Positions 50,047-59,530 of a DNA stretch of 64,000 nucleotides are shown here, in pieces. How positions within the stretch are numbered: position 1 is the first letter of the stretch; each line of letters opens with the position of its first letter. The notes beneath the pieces were generated by a model. It was given only the letters and a program-made list of their open reading frames with translations, ran no database searches and was not told where the DNA came from. Both the position numbers and the translations under genes were made by a program. Source of the stretch: Cyclobacteriaceae bacterium (GTDB lineage: Bacteria; Bacteroidota; Bacteroidia; Cytophagales; Cyclobacteriaceae); NCBI GenBank assembly GCA_016787755.1, contig JAEUUA010000023.1, positions 717,537 to 781,536 of the forward strand, read 5' to 3'.

Positions 50047-51023
50047 TAGCGGGGAACTTCAATTTTATCAATGAGTTGCTTTACAACATCGTCTGCCGAA
50101 GTTCCTTCCATCTCTTTTTCAGGACTTAGTATAATCCGGTGGCGCAATACGGGCAGTGCAATAAACTTAATATCTTCCGGGCTTACAAAGTCGCGCCCAT
50201 TAATCATGGCGTATGCTTTAGCTCCCATCAGAATTGAAATGGAAGCCCGGGGTGAAGCTCCCAAAAATAACATCGGGTTACTGCGTGTTTCTTGAATAAT
50301 CTGAGCAATGTATTGGAGTAGATTATTTTCAATGTGCACGTGCTGCGCAAACTGACGGAAGGCATGAATCTGATCAGCAGAAAGCAACGGGCTAACTTCT
50401 GAGACAGCTTGCAATCCCTTACGCTCATGATGGCGAGTAATTATGTCAATCTCCTCTTCATGCGTTGGATAGTTAACTACAATTTTAAATAGAAAGCGAT
50501 CTAATTGTGCTTCCGGCAATCGATACGTTCCCTCCTGTTCAATGGGGTTTTGAGTAGCCAGCACCATGTACGGGCTTTTCATTTTGTGTGTGTAACCATC
50601 TACCGTAACCTGTCGCTCTTCCATTACTTCAAACAAAGCAGCTTGGGTTTTTGCGGGCGCACGATTGATCTCATCGATCAGAACAATGTTCGAAAAAATG
50701 GGGCCGGCTTTAAATTCAAATTCTGAAGTTTTTAAATTATAGACCGAAGTCCCCAATACATCGGAAGGCATAAGATCAGGCGTGAACTGTATTCTTGAAA
50801 AATCGACTGAGATTATTTTTGCGAGTAGTTTTGCTGTTAAGGTTTTGGCAACACCGGGAACGCCTTCAATCAGCACGTGTCCATCCGCAAGAATGGAGGT
50901 AATCAAAAGATCAAGCATGGTTTGCTGACCAACAATTACTTTGCCTATTTCGCTTTTAATTTTTTTTACTTGTTCGGTAAGTGCGGTTAAGTCAACCCGG
51001 TTTTGAAAAATATTTTCTTCCAT
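50046..51023 (-). CDS. MoxR-family AAA+ ATPase
   Basis: A 325-residue ATPase with Walker A GVPGVAKTL, Walker B VLIDEINRAPAKTQ, sensor 1 LATQNPIEQEGTYRLPEAQLDRF and the C-terminal lid with GASPRASISILMGAKA. MoxR proteins act as chaperone-like remodelling factors for partner complexes that contain VWA or DUF58 proteins. Here the DUF58 partner is directly downstream and DUF4350/DUF4129 membrane proteins are upstream. The remodelled target is not known. Confidence 0.95.
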   Translation of the reverse strand: MEENIFQNRVDLTALTEQVKKIKSEIGKVIVGQQTMLDLLITSILADGHVLIEGVPGVAKTLTAKLLAKIISVDFSRIQFTPDLMPSDVLGTSVYNLKTSEFEFKAGPIFSNIVLIDEINRAPAKTQAALFEVMEERQVTVDGYTHKMKSPYMVLATQNPIEQEGTYRLPEAQLDRFLFKIVVNYPTHEEEIDIITRHHERKGLQAVSEVSPLLSADQIHAFRQFAQHVHIENNLLQYIAQIIQETRSNPMLFLGASPRASISILMGAKAYAMINGRDFVSPEDIKFIALPVLRHRIILSPEKEMEGTSADDVVKQLIDKIEVPR

Positions 51024-51032
51024 AGTAATTAG

Positions 51033-52217
51033 TTATTTCTTTTGATGAAACTTTTCGATGAGATCATTTAAGCGAGTTAATTCGGAGACTGATATTTTTG
51101 CCTGTTCTGAGATGCGATTGATTTCTTTAAAGAGAGCACTTACCGTTTGCTCAGGTACACCCGTTTTTTTTGAAAGTAAGACCAGGTATTCTTCGTCTTT
51201 ATTTTTTGAGCTGATAAAATAAGTTGTATGAATTTGATCAAGAAAGAATTGAATTTTCTTCTCGGCAATATTTTTATGATCCCCCCGCTGGTAATATAAA
51301 TTGCCAATGGTTCCAACAAATTCAAGGGTTGTGTTTGTGGGTGGATTAATAACCGGAATGATGCGTTGTTTGCGTTTGGATTCAAAAACGATAAACAATA
51401 GTATACTGATAAAAGCAAGGTAATACGCCCAGCGCAGTGGTTCGGAGGTAAGAATAAAACGTAATGGCGTTGCCACCTCCATTCGACCCAGGTGGTAGAA
51501 CTCCGTCCAATACGTATCTTTTTGTGGCATATAGGAAAGTGATGTAGAGGCAAACTCGTGATTGTCATCATCCAACAGGTGGATGTTAGTAAAAACCATA
51601 GGCGTGCAATTCAATAGGATGGTACCCAACCCTCTTTTTATTCGAACAGAAATAGGTTGATGGAAATCATTCTTAGAAATCACGGTTGCTTGAACAGAAT
51701 CAATATCACTAAAATAGTTGTGAATGTTGGATGCCTTGTACCAATACTGCCGGGTTGAATCCATGGCCCGCGAAACGAAATGCAAGGCGGCCGAATCGTT
51801 TTGATTGAAAACATTATTACCTTGAAAAAATGAATCACGGGTAACTATCCCTAACGTGTCAGCAAAAGAGCCGTAGAAGTGATTGGCCGAGATAAACAAG
51901 GTGCCACCATGTGAAGCATAGTTCAATAACATTTCTGTATCTTCCTTACCAGGCGAAAAGTTTCCGCTTAAAATGAAAATGTTTTCTTGCGTGTGAAGCG
52001 AATCTTTTAATTCGTAAAGGGTTTGGTACGAATTGCGCACCGAATTCTTAACAACGGATGGCAACAGCTGATTTAGCGCATACGTACCGTATGGGTTTTT
52101 ATCTTCGTGCGAAAAAGTTACAGACCAGTCGTATTGCTTGGATTTGGAAAGCATCAGGATTACCAGCATGACTGCCAGTATTCCAAGATAGGTAAGATAT
52201 TTCCAATCCTTCTTCAT
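51033..52217 (-). CDS. DUF4350-domain membrane protein
   Basis: About 394 residues from ATG 52217; an ATG at 52232 adds five residues and overlaps the upstream gene more. One helix at the N-terminus (YLTYLGILAVMLVILML), a DUF4350-type periplasmic domain (KNPYGTYALNQLL to VFTNIHLLDDDNH) and a second helix at about 255-275 (YYLAFISILLFIVFE). It probably has a scaffold role in the MoxR cluster. It lies 9 bp before moxR in transcription order. Confidence 0.85.
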   Translation of the reverse strand: MKKDWKYLTYLGILAVMLVILMLSKSKQYDWSVTFSHEDKNPYGTYALNQLLPSVVKNSVRNSYQTLYELKDSLHTQENIFILSGNFSPGKEDTEMLLNYASHGGTLFISANHFYGSFADTLGIVTRDSFFQGNNVFNQNDSAALHFVSRAMDSTRQYWYKASNIHNYFSDIDSVQATVISKNDFHQPISVRIKRGLGTILLNCTPMVFTNIHLLDDDNHEFASTSLSYMPQKDTYWTEFYHLGRMEVATPLRFILTSEPLRWAYYLAFISILLFIVFESKRKQRIIPVINPPTNTTLEFVGTIGNLYYQRGDHKNIAEKKIQFFLDQIHTTYFISSKNKDEEYLVLLSKKTGVPEQTVSALFKEINRISEQAKISVSELTRLNDLIEKFHQKK

Positions 52218-52972
52218 ATTTTCTCTTTCCAAAAGCGAAAGGTTCCTTTCACTTTTTGAAATTGTGTTTCATTGACAGTGAAGTTTCCGTACCAGGCGTA
52301 ATCGAAATAGAAACTCAATTCATTTAACCCCGTTTTAATTTCTCCTACACTAAGTTCTTCAACGTAGTCGTGATTGGTTTTGCCCGGTCTAAAATCAATC
52401 AACTGCTTATCGGACAGGATCTTCAACGCGTGTAAAAAAACTAGGCGGGTGGCCAATCGGTATTCTTTTTTTTCAGAGGCCTCTTTTATTAGCGAATCAA
52501 AATCCATTTCATGAATATTTTCATGAAACACTTGATAGTTTTGTTTTCCCGAGTCGGCTCCAGAATAGAATATTTTAAATGCATTTACTTTTAATAACAT
52601 CATGATCACTACAATGCTCAGGATGATTGCTGACAGATATATTATAAGACGGCCCACGTCAGTAGTAGTTGCTTTCTCAAAGAGAGTGGAGAAAAGCCAC
52701 ATCAGGAAACGCTTAAACCGATCCCACAGTGATTCAGCCACGGTGGGTGGCTGCGTATAATTCAGATCCGGATCGGCTTTAAGTTTTTCAACATCCGTAG
52801 GTGAAAAATTTCTTACTTCAACCCGCGTGGTATCTGGTGCACCCGTAAATTCTTTTTCCTCGTCTTCATACTCTTCACCAGCAAAGATTGTTGTATCCAC
52901 TGAATTTAGGTGTTGGGCAGTTCCAGTACATACAGCAAAAAATAAAAGGAGAGGGAGTAAATATTTTACCAA
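52214..52972 (-). CDS. DUF4129-domain membrane protein
   Basis: A 252-residue protein with a signal or anchor segment (YLLPLLLFFAVCTGTAQ), a membrane helix at about 107-125 (IIYLSAIILSIVVIMML) and a C-terminal cytoplasmic DUF4129 domain (EYRLATRLVFLHALKILSD, ELSFYFDYAWYGNFTV). DUF4129 is a regular member of MoxR/DUF58 gene sets and has no established function. It overlaps the DUF4350 gene by 4 bp or more and starts 11 bp after the preceding membrane protein gene. Confidence 0.85.
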   Translation of the reverse strand: MVKYLLPLLLFFAVCTGTAQHLNSVDTTIFAGEEYEDEEKEFTGAPDTTRVEVRNFSPTDVEKLKADPDLNYTQPPTVAESLWDRFKRFLMWLFSTLFEKATTTDVGRLIIYLSAIILSIVVIMMLLKVNAFKIFYSGADSGKQNYQVFHENIHEMDFDSLIKEASEKKEYRLATRLVFLHALKILSDKQLIDFRPGKTNHDYVEELSVGEIKTGLNELSFYFDYAWYGNFTVNETQFQKVKGTFRFWKEKI

Positions 52973-52983
52973 GGGGAGAGAAA

Positions 52984-53979
52984 TTAATACGTTTCTTCAG
53001 GCCTGTTTGGATCAGTAGTAGCTTGCCCAATGGTTTCGATCTGGCTCAATAAGCCACGTGCTTCTTTTAACTCGACCAAATTGAAATATTGAAACGCAAT
53101 GCCTACATGGGGTAACGAGTAGAGAAGCATCTGAGCCATATAATATAGGGTAAAGCAGATTACACTAACTGTAACCATAGTTGACGACATTTCTAAAGGA
53201 TTGCCAGTTGAAACTGAGTGTAACGAAGAAGTAAGAACTATTATGTAGTAAGGTATCAGAAAAATATAGGATGAAATGCCGGTGATCATCTGTAAAAGAA
53301 AAAGTAATCCGAATGTGCTCCACCACTTACCGTTATTTACGAGGCGGTAAGATCGCACCATAGCAGCAAGGAATGATTTCTTTTCGTGAGACTGAATAAA
53401 ATAGGTAAGGGATACACTGATCGCCAGGTAGAACAATCCAACGAATAGAAAAATCGCTCCGAAGAAAATGAGAAAAGGAGAAATTGCGCCCAGGATAAAC
53501 ATTGGAATGACCAGTAGTATAACCACAATAACATACGCAATGAAGAAAAGAATAGTAGTTCCGGCATAATTCCAAAAGGTGATCCGAACCCGATCCCAAA
53601 CTTCCTGTACCTCAATTTTATTGGTTCGTTTTTCAACATATACATTGATGTAGCAGTTGATCGTTGCGATAGTAACCACAAAGCTGATAAAGAAGAAAAT
53701 CAACATCGCTAAAATTTGAGCCCAAAAACTTAGGGTGAGAAAATAGTCACCCAACGTCTCTACATCACCAGCCTGCGATTGTAAAGATTGCGTTAGTGTT
53801 AGAAACTCGCCCATGAAAGAGCCGATCAGTAAACTGGCAACAAGCACGGAAGGTCCTGAAATATATAAAATACTCTTACCCAGCGACTTGAAGTTCTGTC
53901 TTAGAAATTCAAAAGTGGTATTTAGCTTTCGACTGAAATCGCGCGTTTGTTGAAATTCAATTACTTTAAATTCTTCCAT
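52984..53979 (-). CDS. Multi-helix membrane protein in the MoxR cluster
   Basis: A 331-residue protein with a cytoplasmic N-terminus (FSRKLNTTFEFLRQN) and about six membrane helices, resembling the membrane domain of glycerophosphodiester-phosphodiesterase-like and DUF4013-type proteins. The start overlaps the SpoIIM-like gene by 14 bp, and the DUF4129 gene follows after 11 bp. It belongs to the same transcription unit. No catalytic residues are seen, and the function is unknown. Confidence 0.75.
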   Translation of the reverse strand: MEEFKVIEFQQTRDFSRKLNTTFEFLRQNFKSLGKSILYISGPSVLVASLLIGSFMGEFLTLTQSLQSQAGDVETLGDYFLTLSFWAQILAMLIFFFISFVVTIATINCYINVYVEKRTNKIEVQEVWDRVRITFWNYAGTTILFFIAYVIVVILLVIPMFILGAISPFLIFFGAIFLFVGLFYLAISVSLTYFIQSHEKKSFLAAMVRSYRLVNNGKWWSTFGLLFLLQMITGISSYIFLIPYYIIVLTSSLHSVSTGNPLEMSSTMVTVSVICFTLYYMAQMLLYSLPHVGIAFQYFNLVELKEARGLLSQIETIGQATTDPNRPEETY

Positions 53980-54925
53980 TTCGTTTTAGTTGAATGGGGT
54001 AAAGCACAAAATAGTAAATCATAAGAAATGCCGATAGTGTGATGATCATCATTTTGATACTCCAATGCATGAAGGCATAGCGGGTGATAAAGGATTCTAT
54101 GAATCCAGCCATGATAAAAAAGGGAACGAGTCCCACTACAATTTTTAATCCGTTAATGGATCCCATTTTAAAAGAAGCTACCCGTGAGTAGGTACCGGGA
54201 AACAAAAGACTATTGCCCATTACGAAGCCGGCTGCGGCCGCTATTACAATAGAAGTTAATTCTATCGTTCCATGCAGCATAATTACTGGCAAGCCTTGCG
54301 AAAGTTGGTTTTCGTTATAGAAGAACATCATAAAAGTACCTACCATCAGCGCATTGTAGAACAGGTATAGTCCGGTTCCTAATGATGCAAACACACCAAA
54401 AATGAAGACTCTGAACGACACCATAATGTTGTTGAGCGTGATTTGAAAGAACATATCCATCTCACCACTGGAGGAATATACATTTGTTGGATTTCCGTTC
54501 TTAATATTTTCCAGCGTCATGTTTACATACATATCGCCTAAAATCAACCGAACAAAAGTTTCGTCATAGGCGGTTGAAACCGCTCCAATAATTCCGGCAA
54601 CAACAAAAATGACGAATGCGTAAAGCAATTGTTTTCTTGCTGAATAAAGAACGGCAGGCACTTCCTGTTTCCAAAAGAGAATGAATCGATTTTTTTCTTC
54701 CTTTTTATTTTTATAAATCTCACCATGTATTTTACTGGCGAGTGAGTTTAGGTAGTGCGTGGTGCGACTGGTTGGATATTGTGTGCGTGAAAAGGAGAGG
54801 TCATCCGTGATTTGAATAAACAACTCTGCCAGTTTATCGGGGGGAGCTTGTTGTTGGTTTTTCACCACCTTTTCAAACTCTTCCCAGCGAGGTTTATTGA
54901 TTTTTACAAATGAAGATTCTCTCAT
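53966..54925 (-). CDS. Stage II sporulation protein M (SpoIIM)-family membrane protein
   Basis: About 319 residues from ATG 54925 (an ATG at 54958 is also in frame). The N-terminal 90 residues are cytoplasmic and helical (FVKINKPRWEEFEKVV). The SpoIIM-like core has about five membrane helices, with GVFASLGTGLYLFYNALMVG and LPVIMLHGTIELTSIVIA as family marks. In non-sporulating bacteria, SpoIIM homologues sit in MoxR/RDD gene sets; the role may be membrane protein assembly. It is first in the unit that runs to the DUF58 gene. Confidence 0.88.
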   Translation of the reverse strand: MRESSFVKINKPRWEEFEKVVKNQQQAPPDKLAELFIQITDDLSFSRTQYPTSRTTHYLNSLASKIHGEIYKNKKEEKNRFILFWKQEVPAVLYSARKQLLYAFVIFVVAGIIGAVSTAYDETFVRLILGDMYVNMTLENIKNGNPTNVYSSSGEMDMFFQITLNNIMVSFRVFIFGVFASLGTGLYLFYNALMVGTFMMFFYNENQLSQGLPVIMLHGTIELTSIVIAAAAGFVMGNSLLFPGTYSRVASFKMGSINGLKIVVGLVPFFIMAGFIESFITRYAFMHWSIKMMIITLSAFLMIYYFVLYPIQLKRNGRI

Positions 54926-55011
54926 AAAAAAGAAGTTGGAAGATAAGGGTTGGCTCATTTCCCTCCAACTTCATTTTATTAAATAAAATAAAGATCTCTA
55001 AAAATCCTTGT

Positions 55012-56259
55012 TTAACTTGTCTTGGCCACCTGCTCGACTTTGTTCCACACGCGCCAAATATTCCTATAGCAGATTTTAGCAATATCCTCCTCCGAGTAAC
55101 CTCGCTTAAGAAGCGTATAAATCAGGTTCGGATAGGTGGAAACATCTTCGAGCCCGGTAGGCAAATCTCCCTCTACTCCGTCAAAGTCAGAGCCAATACC
55201 CACATGATCGATGCCGGCAAGTTGAACTACATGATCAATGTGATTGACCACCATGTTAATATCACTCTTTAAAGAAGGATTATCTTTTTTGAATTGCTCA
55301 ATAATTGGTTTAGCCTGAGCGTCCGTTAGTGTTAGGCCCTTTTCTGTCAATAGCGCATTTAATTTTTTACGATTGGCATTATTTCTGTTCACCACAGCGG
55401 AATCTATAAACGCATTGTAGTAGTTGATCATCATCACACCTCCATTTTCTCCAAGTTTTTTAATCATCTCATCGGTCATGTTACGTCTAACCGTTGGCGC
55501 AAAAGTACGGCACGATGAATGAGAAGCAATGCAGGGAACCTTTGTAAGCTTCATCACCTGATAAAATGTGCTGTCATCTACATGCGAGATATCTACCATT
55601 ATGCCAACCCGGTTCATTTCAGCAACAACCTCTCTTCCAAAGGGGCTCAGGCCATTCCAGGTGTGCGATGTGTCGCCAGACGAATCACAGATTTGATTGT
55701 CTTTATTGTGGGTGAGGGTGATATAACGAATACCCCGATCATAAAAATATTTTACGTTCGCTAAGTCGTTTCCAATCGGAGCACCATTTTCCATACCCAA
55801 TGGCAAGGAAATTTTTCCTGCTTTAAAATTTGCTTCTACTTCGGTGGGAGAATGAGCCAATGCAAATTTGTCGGGAAATAAAGAGGCAATGGCTTTTACG
55901 TTGTTAATCAATGAATCGGCAAATGGTTTACCCATGTCATTTTGTTTCTGGTAGCTGGCGGGAATGTAAATTGACATGAACGGAGCATTGAGCCCTCCTT
56001 TTTTGGAGCGTTCATAGTCAAATTCACCTCCGATATCTGTCAAAACTATTGATTTCGTTTCCTCCGTAAGTACGATTTTATTTTCTTTTAGCCTTTCCGG
56101 AAAATCCACATGGCCGTCTGCAATAATGAATTTATGAGCTAGTTCATCTGCGAAAGCACGCAACTGTTCATCGGTCATGCTATCTACTGGTCTTTTCTCG
56201 GAGCAGCCAGCGGCCAGAACAATATAAATAAGCGATAGGGCAACTTTTATTCTCATCAT
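55012..56259 (-). CDS. M19 membrane dipeptidase-like lipoprotein
   Basis: A 415-residue protein with a lipoprotein signal (YIVLAAGCSEK, Cys19). Metal and substrate residues of renal-dipeptidase-type M19 are visible: ADGHVDFP (HxD), MENGAPIGND, MVDISHVDD, IASHSSCRTF and GIGSDFDGV. It should hydrolyse dipeptides, possibly L-D type, in the periplasm. It sits between the SpoIIM-like gene and the divergent RDD gene, 86 bp upstream of the former, so it may or may not share its transcript. Confidence 0.92.
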   Translation of the reverse strand: MMRIKVALSLIYIVLAAGCSEKRPVDSMTDEQLRAFADELAHKFIIADGHVDFPERLKENKIVLTEETKSIVLTDIGGEFDYERSKKGGLNAPFMSIYIPASYQKQNDMGKPFADSLINNVKAIASLFPDKFALAHSPTEVEANFKAGKISLPLGMENGAPIGNDLANVKYFYDRGIRYITLTHNKDNQICDSSGDTSHTWNGLSPFGREVVAEMNRVGIMVDISHVDDSTFYQVMKLTKVPCIASHSSCRTFAPTVRRNMTDEMIKKLGENGGVMMINYYNAFIDSAVVNRNNANRKKLNALLTEKGLTLTDAQAKPIIEQFKKDNPSLKSDINMVVNHIDHVVQLAGIDHVGIGSDFDGVEGDLPTGLEDVSTYPNLIYTLLKRGYSEEDIAKICYRNIWRVWNKVEQVAKTS

Positions 56260-56308
56260 AAAAAGTTTAGGTTTTGAAATAGAAAGTTACGCATTAATCA
56301 GAATCATT

Positions 56309-56316
56309 TACTTTTG
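56309..56316 (+). promoter_or_regulatory. -7 box upstream of the RDD gene
   Basis: TACTTTTG matches TAnnTTTG and lies 36 bp before the RDD start codon in the divergent intergenic region. Confidence 0.5.
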
Positions 56317-56352
56317 CTTTTAGCAAGGGATATACTATAGGGAAAGCGGCAC

Positions 56353-57063
56353 ATGCAAACCATTCAAGTTCAAACAACACAAAATGTATTTATCCACTAC
56401 CCTTTAGCCAGCGTGGGCGATCGGATTTTGGCCTACCTGCTGGATCAATTAATCCTCATCGTTTTTTCAGTGGCTATTGGCTTTTTGCTAATCTATAATG
56501 GAGTAGAATCGTATTGGGTTTGGATTTTGTTGCTTGGCTTTCCATGGCTTTTGTATGCCCTGTTGTTTGAAATCTTTATGGACGGGCAAACTCCTGGTAA
56601 ACGGGTACTAAATATTAAAGTAATTCGACTAAATGGAACACCTGCTTCCATTGGTGATTATGTTCTGCGTTGGATTTTTGCAATAATCGATTTAAAATTT
56701 TTAAGTGGTGCCATCGCTGTAATCACGATTGCAGCCGGAGGGAAAGGGCAGCGCCTGGGCGATATGGTGGCGGGTACTTCGGTGATTAAGCAAGTGGAAC
56801 AAAAAGAGATAACTGCCCAAGAAATATTTGTGGTAGCTGATGCCGAATATCAACCCGTATTTACACAAGCCATTCAACTTAAAGAAAGCGATATCGATTT
56901 AATTCAACGCGCGTTAGAAGTTAATCGCGATATCGGAAATTCGAAACCTATGCTTGCCGTAACTGAAAAGCTCAGAACCCAATTAGGTATTCAAACCGAT
57001 ATGCCTCCAGTAAAGCTTCTTTACACACTCATCAAGGATTTTAATCATCTTACATCACGATGA
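56353..57063 (+). CDS. RDD-family membrane protein
   Basis: A 236-residue protein. The RDD signature starts early (LASVGDRILAYLLDQLI), with helices at about 27-48 and 55-75, DGQTPGKRVLNIKVIRLNG, a third helix and QRLGDMVAGTSVI. A soluble tail of about 90 residues with helices follows (ALEVNRDIGNSKPMLAVTEK). RDD genes are standard partners of SpoIIM/DUF4129/MoxR sets; here it is divergent from that set, with the dipeptidase gene between. Confidence 0.9.
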   Translation: MQTIQVQTTQNVFIHYPLASVGDRILAYLLDQLILIVFSVAIGFLLIYNGVESYWVWILLLGFPWLLYALLFEIFMDGQTPGKRVLNIKVIRLNGTPASIGDYVLRWIFAIIDLKFLSGAIAVITIAAGGKGQRLGDMVAGTSVIKQVEQKEITAQEIFVVADAEYQPVFTQAIQLKESDIDLIQRALEVNRDIGNSKPMLAVTEKLRTQLGIQTDMPPVKLLYTLIKDFNHLTSR

Positions 57064-57173
57064 AATCAGGATTGCTATCAGGGGTTGGTGTATGAAGTTA
57101 CGTACTCGCGTCTTTGGCGAAATGGAAAGCATTATGAACATTGGGCGGGGCAAGACTGACAGATGAATTGAAA

Positions 57174-57200
57174 GCTGCCCCACACAGGGGGCAGGTTTTT
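57174..57200 (+). terminator. Rho-independent terminator
   Basis: GCTGCCCC and GGGGCAG arms with a T-run after the RDD gene; the rest of the 229-bp gap shows no gene. Confidence 0.65.
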
Positions 57201-57292
57201 GAAAAACTTAAAGTAATTGGCACATTGCAGACAATGGCATAATCGCGTCTTTCCGTAAATTACATCGTTTTAAATAAGATTAACTACCCCAA

Positions 57293-58135
57293 ATGATTAT
57301 TGTTGCAGACAGTGGAGGTTCTAAAATTGATTGGAGGCTCTTAAAAAAAGACGGAACCATAGGGCAGGCAAACAGCCCAGGCTTTAATCCATACTACCAG
57401 CCGCTGCAAGATTTAGACACGATCCTTACGGAACACTTGGTACAACAAGTACAAGAACCCGTTGAGAAAATATTTTACTATGGCACAGGTGTTTCTTCAG
57501 AAAAAAATCAACTCGTTATTCAAGACGCTTTTGCTAAGTACTGGCCCAAAGCACATATAGAAATTGGTTGGGATTTGTTGGCTGCCGCACGTGCTTTGTG
57601 TGGGAGGGAGCCGGGGATTGCATGTATTTTAGGAACTGGCTCTAATTCCTGTTTATACGATGGCGAAAAAATAATTGATAACGTGGCGAACCTAGGTTGG
57701 ATATTGGCGGACGAAGGTTCGGGAACATACATCGGTAAGAAATTTATATTTGATTATTTCCGGAACGAAATGCCTGAGTCACTGGCAAAGCAATTTAAAG
57801 CTCGGTTTCCATGGAGCCGGGAAGAAGTATTGGAGAAAGTTTATCAGGGTGAAAAACCGGGCGCGTTTTTAGCCAGCTTTGCTAAATTTATCTTTCAACA
57901 TTTGAAAGAACCTTATTGCTATAAACTGATATACAACAGTTTCGCTGATTTTTATCAGAACAATGTGATGAAATACGAGAACTATAAAAATGTCAAAGTT
58001 CATTTTACAGGATCCATTTCATTTTACTTTAGTGATGTGCTGCGTCAGGTAGCCAACGATAAAGGGATTACCGTGAGGAATATTTTGGAGGGTCCCATTG
58101 CCGGGTTGACCTTATATCATCAAAAAGATCTTTGA
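57293..58135 (+). CDS. BadF/BcrA-type ATPase family, N-acetylglucosamine kinase-like
   Basis: A 280-residue actin-fold kinase. DSGGSKIDWRL (6-16) is the phosphate-1 loop, GREPGIACILGTGSNSCLYDG the phosphate-2 loop, LADEGSGTYIGKKF the substrate/adenosine region, and VHFTGSISFYFSDVLRQV the C-terminal lobe. This group in Bacteroidota is usually assigned as N-acetylglucosamine kinase for cell-wall sugar recycling. Substrate specificity is inferred. No sugar-recycling neighbour is present. Confidence 0.85.
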   Translation: MIIVADSGGSKIDWRLLKKDGTIGQANSPGFNPYYQPLQDLDTILTEHLVQQVQEPVEKIFYYGTGVSSEKNQLVIQDAFAKYWPKAHIEIGWDLLAAARALCGREPGIACILGTGSNSCLYDGEKIIDNVANLGWILADEGSGTYIGKKFIFDYFRNEMPESLAKQFKARFPWSREEVLEKVYQGEKPGAFLASFAKFIFQHLKEPYCYKLIYNSFADFYQNNVMKYENYKNVKVHFTGSISFYFSDVLRQVANDKGITVRNILEGPIAGLTLYHQKDL

Positions 58136-58224
58136 AAAAGAATTGACAGGTGACCATGAACAAATGGTAATTAATTCTCGTTGGCTGATTGTCAATCGTT
58201 CACTTTCAATTATCAATGTGAGGT

Positions 58225-58812
58225 ATGCACCAAATAGAGCCCTATTCAAATTGGCTAACGTATTACGATTCCTCGCACGATGAAGACTCGCCTTTCTTTG
58301 GCAAGGAATACAACTTTGATTTATATTCAGAAACAATTTATGGATACTACATTGATCCGGCCTGGGATTCGTTTGGATCAGAGACATTGTATCTCAAAAC
58401 TTTATTTGCTGATTATGAAGAAGGGTTTGTAATCCTTGAGTTTATAGGTGAATGGAACGACACTATCAATAATGACATCATGACGTTAAAACGGGATTTT
58501 TTAGAGATACTAATGATTAAGGGAATTAATAAATTTATTTTGATTGGTGAAAATATTTTTAATTTTCATGGTTCTGACGAGTTGTACTATGAAGAGTGGT
58601 TTGAAGAAGTAGAAGACGCCTCCCTACCGGACAGGCAGGGCTGGATTGCTGCGGTGTGCTTTCCCGATTTCATTCAGCAGGAGCTAAAAAAATATAAAAT
58701 TGATTCTTATATCAATATGGGCGGTACACTGCAGATCAATCAGTGGCGTACACTTCACCCGCTCAAATTTTATGAGTTAGTGAAACAACTTATTCAGCGC
58801 AGATTAAACTAG
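58225..58812 (+). CDS. Hypothetical acidic protein with palindrome-encoded insert
   Basis: A 195-residue acidic cytoplasmic protein with no known motif; residues such as DSSHDEDSPFFGKEYN and NFHGSDELYYEEWFEEVEDA stand out. Around residues 131-139 the peptide SLPDRQGW is encoded by CCCTACCGGACAGGCAGGG, a palindromic repeat I recall as mobile in Bacteroidota, so the repeat seems to have been fixed in frame within the gene. It starts 89 bp after the kinase gene and could be co-transcribed. No function can be proposed. Confidence 0.65.
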   Translation: MHQIEPYSNWLTYYDSSHDEDSPFFGKEYNFDLYSETIYGYYIDPAWDSFGSETLYLKTLFADYEEGFVILEFIGEWNDTINNDIMTLKRDFLEILMIKGINKFILIGENIFNFHGSDELYYEEWFEEVEDASLPDRQGWIAAVCFPDFIQQELKKYKIDSYINMGGTLQINQWRTLHPLKFYELVKQLIQRRLN

Positions 58813-58839
58813 GTGTGTCGCTGCGCTTTTGCGGGCAAA

Positions 58840-59466
58840 CTATAGTAGAAAAGAAAGTTGAGCATGGCCAACCGGAACATCCACAGGAACTAAAAATTGT
58901 CTTTTTGATTTTACCTCAAGACAAAGAACGCGCGTTCGCTGTAATTTCCCTTTTTTAAACCATCGTCCGTTCAGATCAAAAACACTTCCTTCCGGGATAT
59001 CAGATAATAAGGTAATCTTTGCGGAGCGAGGATCATACTTGCGTAACAATTTAGTTAACTCAGTATCCGAGTAGGTAGAGGCTTTAGGACTAACCATATG
59101 CTTTTGAAGCATTGAAAGAATTTCGACAGGAAAAATCTCTGTCCTCAAGATAGGGGCAAATAATTCTTGAAACGCTTTCTTCCATGCTGTCCCATGTGCC
59201 TCCGCGCGAAATCCATATTTCTGATGAACATGAAGATGAGCCACTTCGTGGATGTAGGTGATTAAAAATTCGTATGGAGGTAAATCTTTGTTCACCGTTA
59301 TCTTTGGGGCCTGCCCATGTCTGCAGGTAAAATCTCCAGACTTCGAAGCCCTTCTTTTACTCAACTCAAATAGAAATGGTCTTTGCTCCCACAATTGAAC
59401 GCAGTAGTCCAGTGAGGCAGGGGGGAGTTGCTGCTGAAGTTGATTACGGATAGCGAGGTTTTTCAA
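58840..59466 (-). CDS. SprT-like zinc metallopeptidase-domain protein
   Basis: About 208 residues from TTG 59466. Longer frames upstream run through the terminator of the preceding gene and are rejected; no ATG fits well, so the start is uncertain. The SprT-like core has FLITYIHEVAHLHVH (HExxH) and AEAHGTAWKKAFQ, with the third ligand His. It resembles bacterial SprT-type proteins and the DNA-protein-crosslink protease domain of Spartan. A beta-rich C-terminal part follows (LNGRWFKKGKLQRTRVLCLE). The bacterial role is unknown. Confidence 0.8.
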   Translation of the reverse strand: MKNLAIRNQLQQQLPPASLDYCVQLWEQRPFLFELSKRRASKSGDFTCRHGQAPKITVNKDLPPYEFLITYIHEVAHLHVHQKYGFRAEAHGTAWKKAFQELFAPILRTEIFPVEILSMLQKHMVSPKASTYSDTELTKLLRKYDPRSAKITLLSDIPEGSVFDLNGRWFKKGKLQRTRVLCLEVKSKRQFLVPVDVPVGHAQLSFLL

Positions 59467-59482
59467 AACGGTGCAAAATAAA

Positions 59483-59512
59483 AAAGGCTTTAGATATCTA
59501 AAGCCTTTAATG
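59483..59512 (-). terminator. Rho-independent terminator
   Basis: On the minus strand, AAAGGCTTTAGA-TATC-TAAAGCCTTT followed by TTTA, 19 bp after the stop of the small lipoprotein gene at 59531-59785. Confidence 0.85.
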
Positions 59513-59530
59513 AATCTCTTTTTGCAGAGA

